Origin: an uncultured Rickettsiales bacterium
GTDB taxonomy: Bacteria; Pseudomonadota; Alphaproteobacteria; Rickettsiales; UBA998
NCBI GenBank assembly: GCA_937982385.1
Contig: CALJMC010000108.1
Coordinates: 1 to 5,363 of the forward strand
Length of the DNA stretch: 5,363 bases
Direction: 5' to 3'
Positions 4,179-5,363 of the stretch are shown here, one piece after another. Every line of letters starts with the position of its first letter. The stretch's first letter is position 1. The translations under genes and the position numbers were made by a program. Below the pieces are notes generated by a model that saw only the letters and a program-made list of their open reading frames with translations, made no database searches and was not told where the DNA came from.

Positions 4179-5363
4179 CATTGGATAAAATGAACGACCA
4201 TCAGCTGCAAGTCGATGTTGCTGCGTGGGAACGTATTCGTGAAAAGCTGCGTCAAACCTATGGTGATGCTATTTTTAAAAGCTGGTTGAAGCCCCTCGCA
4301 TTTGCTGGTGTTGAGTCTGGTTGTGTGCTGATTCATGCACCAACACGTTTTATGCGTGATTGGATTGCGAACCACTATCTTGAAACTATCCGTCGTTTCT
4401 GGCAAATTGAAAATGGCCAAGTACATAAGATTGATTTGATCGTGCGTGCGTCTCCTCCTGCACCAGTTCGCGCAGAGCAAGCAGCTCCTTCTCAGCAATC
4501 ACGCAAGGTTCAGCCTGCACGTATTGTGCAAGAGAATGCAGAAAGCTCATTAGAGCTTAATCGTTTTTCAGCATCGCTTGATGCGCGTTATACTTTTGAT
4601 AATTTTGTAGTAGGTAAGCCTAATGAGTTGGCTTTTGCCGCAGCACAACGTGTCGCTGAATCTGAGGGTACCGTACCAGGTTGTAACCCATTGTTTTTAT
4701 ACGGGGGCGTCGGGCTTGGAAAAACACATTTGATGCATGCAATTGCATGGCATATCCGTCGTACCAATCCTTCGCGCAAGGTGATGTATTTATCTGCTGA
4801 GAAATTTATGTATCAGTTTGTGCGTGCGCTGCGCTTCAATGAAACCATTGCATTTAAAGAACAATTCCGCTCAGTTGATGTGCTTATGGTTGATGATGTG
4901 CAATTCATTAGCGGCAAAGATTCCACGCAGGAAGAATTTTTCCATACGTTTAATTCACTCGTTGAACAAGATAAGCAGCTCGTTATTTCGGCTGACCGTT
5001 CACCGTCCGACCTCGAAGGTTTAGAGGAGCGCGTGCGTTCTCGTTTAGGTTGGGGCTTGGTGGCTGACATCAATGACACTAGCTATGAATTGCGCCTTGG
5101 GATTTTGCAGTCGAAAGCGGCAAAAATGCCTGACATCATGATTCCAAATGATGTGATGGAATTTCTCGCGCAAAAAGTAACGTCAAACGTACGTGAGCTT
5201 GAAGGTGCGCTGAATCGCGTGACTGCCCATGCATCGCTCGTTGGGCGTGAGGTGACGCTAGAGCATAGCCAAGAAATTTTGCGTGATTTACTCCGTTCGT
5301 GCGATAAGAAGGTGACGATTGAAGATATTCAAAAGAAAGTCGCAAGCCACTATAACATCAAAG
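4163..5363 (+). CDS. dnaA: Chromosomal replication initiator DnaA (3' partial)
   Basis: DnaA is the AAA+ ATPase that binds DnaA boxes at oriC, melts the origin and loads the replicative helicase; it also acts as a transcription factor. The visible 400 residues start at GTG 4163, and the window cuts the gene. Domain I (about 20-95) has the WERIREKLRQ and FKSWLKPL segments. Domain II (about 96-138) is a short Ala/Pro/Gln-rich linker. Domain III has Walker A GGVGLGKT (181-188), Walker B VLMVDD (240-245), sensor I in SADR (276-279), the arginine finger Arg294 in RSRLGWG, and sensor II Arg344 in NVRELEGALNR. Domain IV, with the DNA-binding helix-turn-helix, has only just begun. No key residue is missing. 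DnaA boxes about 0.9-1.1 kb upstream suggest autoregulation or an adjacent origin. The GTG start and the overlap with the rhodanese gene may limit DnaA translation (inference). Confidence 0.97.
   Translation, partial: MATDVALDKMNDHQLQVDVAAWERIREKLRQTYGDAIFKSWLKPLAFAGVESGCVLIHAPTRFMRDWIANHYLETIRRFWQIENGQVHKIDLIVRASPPAPVRAEQAAPSQQSRKVQPARIVQENAESSLELNRFSASLDARYTFDNFVVGKPNELAFAAAQRVAESEGTVPGCNPLFLYGGVGLGKTHLMHAIAWHIRRTNPSRKVMYLSAEKFMYQFVRALRFNETIAFKEQFRSVDVLMVDDVQFISGKDSTQEEFFHTFNSLVEQDKQLVISADRSPSDLEGLEERVRSRLGWGLVADINDTSYELRLGILQSKAAKMPDIMIPNDVMEFLAQKVTSNVRELEGALNRVTAHASLVGREVTLEHSQEILRDLLRSCDKKVTIEDIQKKVASHYNIK

Noticed and set aside
4190..4198. ATG at 4190 as the dnaA start
   Set aside because: It lacks a nearby ribosome site, while GTG 4163 has GGAGG seven bases upstream; it stays possible but less likely.

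Overview
The window reads as chromosomal DNA of an alphaproteobacterium (inference). The evidence is a ribosomal protein S20 gene (rpsT) shortly upstream of dnaA, a single-domain rhodanese of a type I associate with that class, and an alphaproteobacterial-looking DnaA (SADRSP sensor region, LEGLEERVRSRLGWG block). A nearby UbiB-family kinase gene also fits. The coding DNA around ubiB is about 50% GC by hand count of sample lines. The first 267 bases are clearly poorer, about 37% GC.

Layout, left to right: (1) the 3' end of an unrecognised AT-rich gene; (2) ubiB, encoding an ABC1/UbiB-family kinase-like protein for ubiquinone synthesis, apparently without the usual C-terminal membrane anchor; (3) a 118-residue unrecognised gene on the minus strand, abutting ubiB stop to stop with no gap; (4) a 151-bp divergent intergenic region; (5) xth, an exonuclease III-type AP endonuclease; (6) a 278-bp non-coding region with two perfect DnaA boxes (TTATCCACA on the minus strand), weaker boxes and a tract about 90% A+T; (7) rpsT; (8) a 132-bp gap; (9) a rhodanese-domain protein; (10) dnaA, starting at a GTG inside the end of the rhodanese gene and cut by the window end at residue 400, early in domain IV.

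The main point of interest is the region between xth and rpsT. Perfect DnaA boxes, an inverted box pair touching an AT-rich stretch, and dnaA about 0.9 kb downstream fit either a replication origin (oriC) or a DnaA-controlled promoter for an rpsT-rhodanese-dnaA unit. The distal perfect box overlaps a plausible -10 element of the rpsT promoter, so DnaA could tie S20 and its own synthesis to replication state. The sequence alone cannot separate the two models. I saw no tRNA, rRNA, CRISPR array, insertion sequence or prophage gene. Nothing here is clearly a new defence or mobile system.
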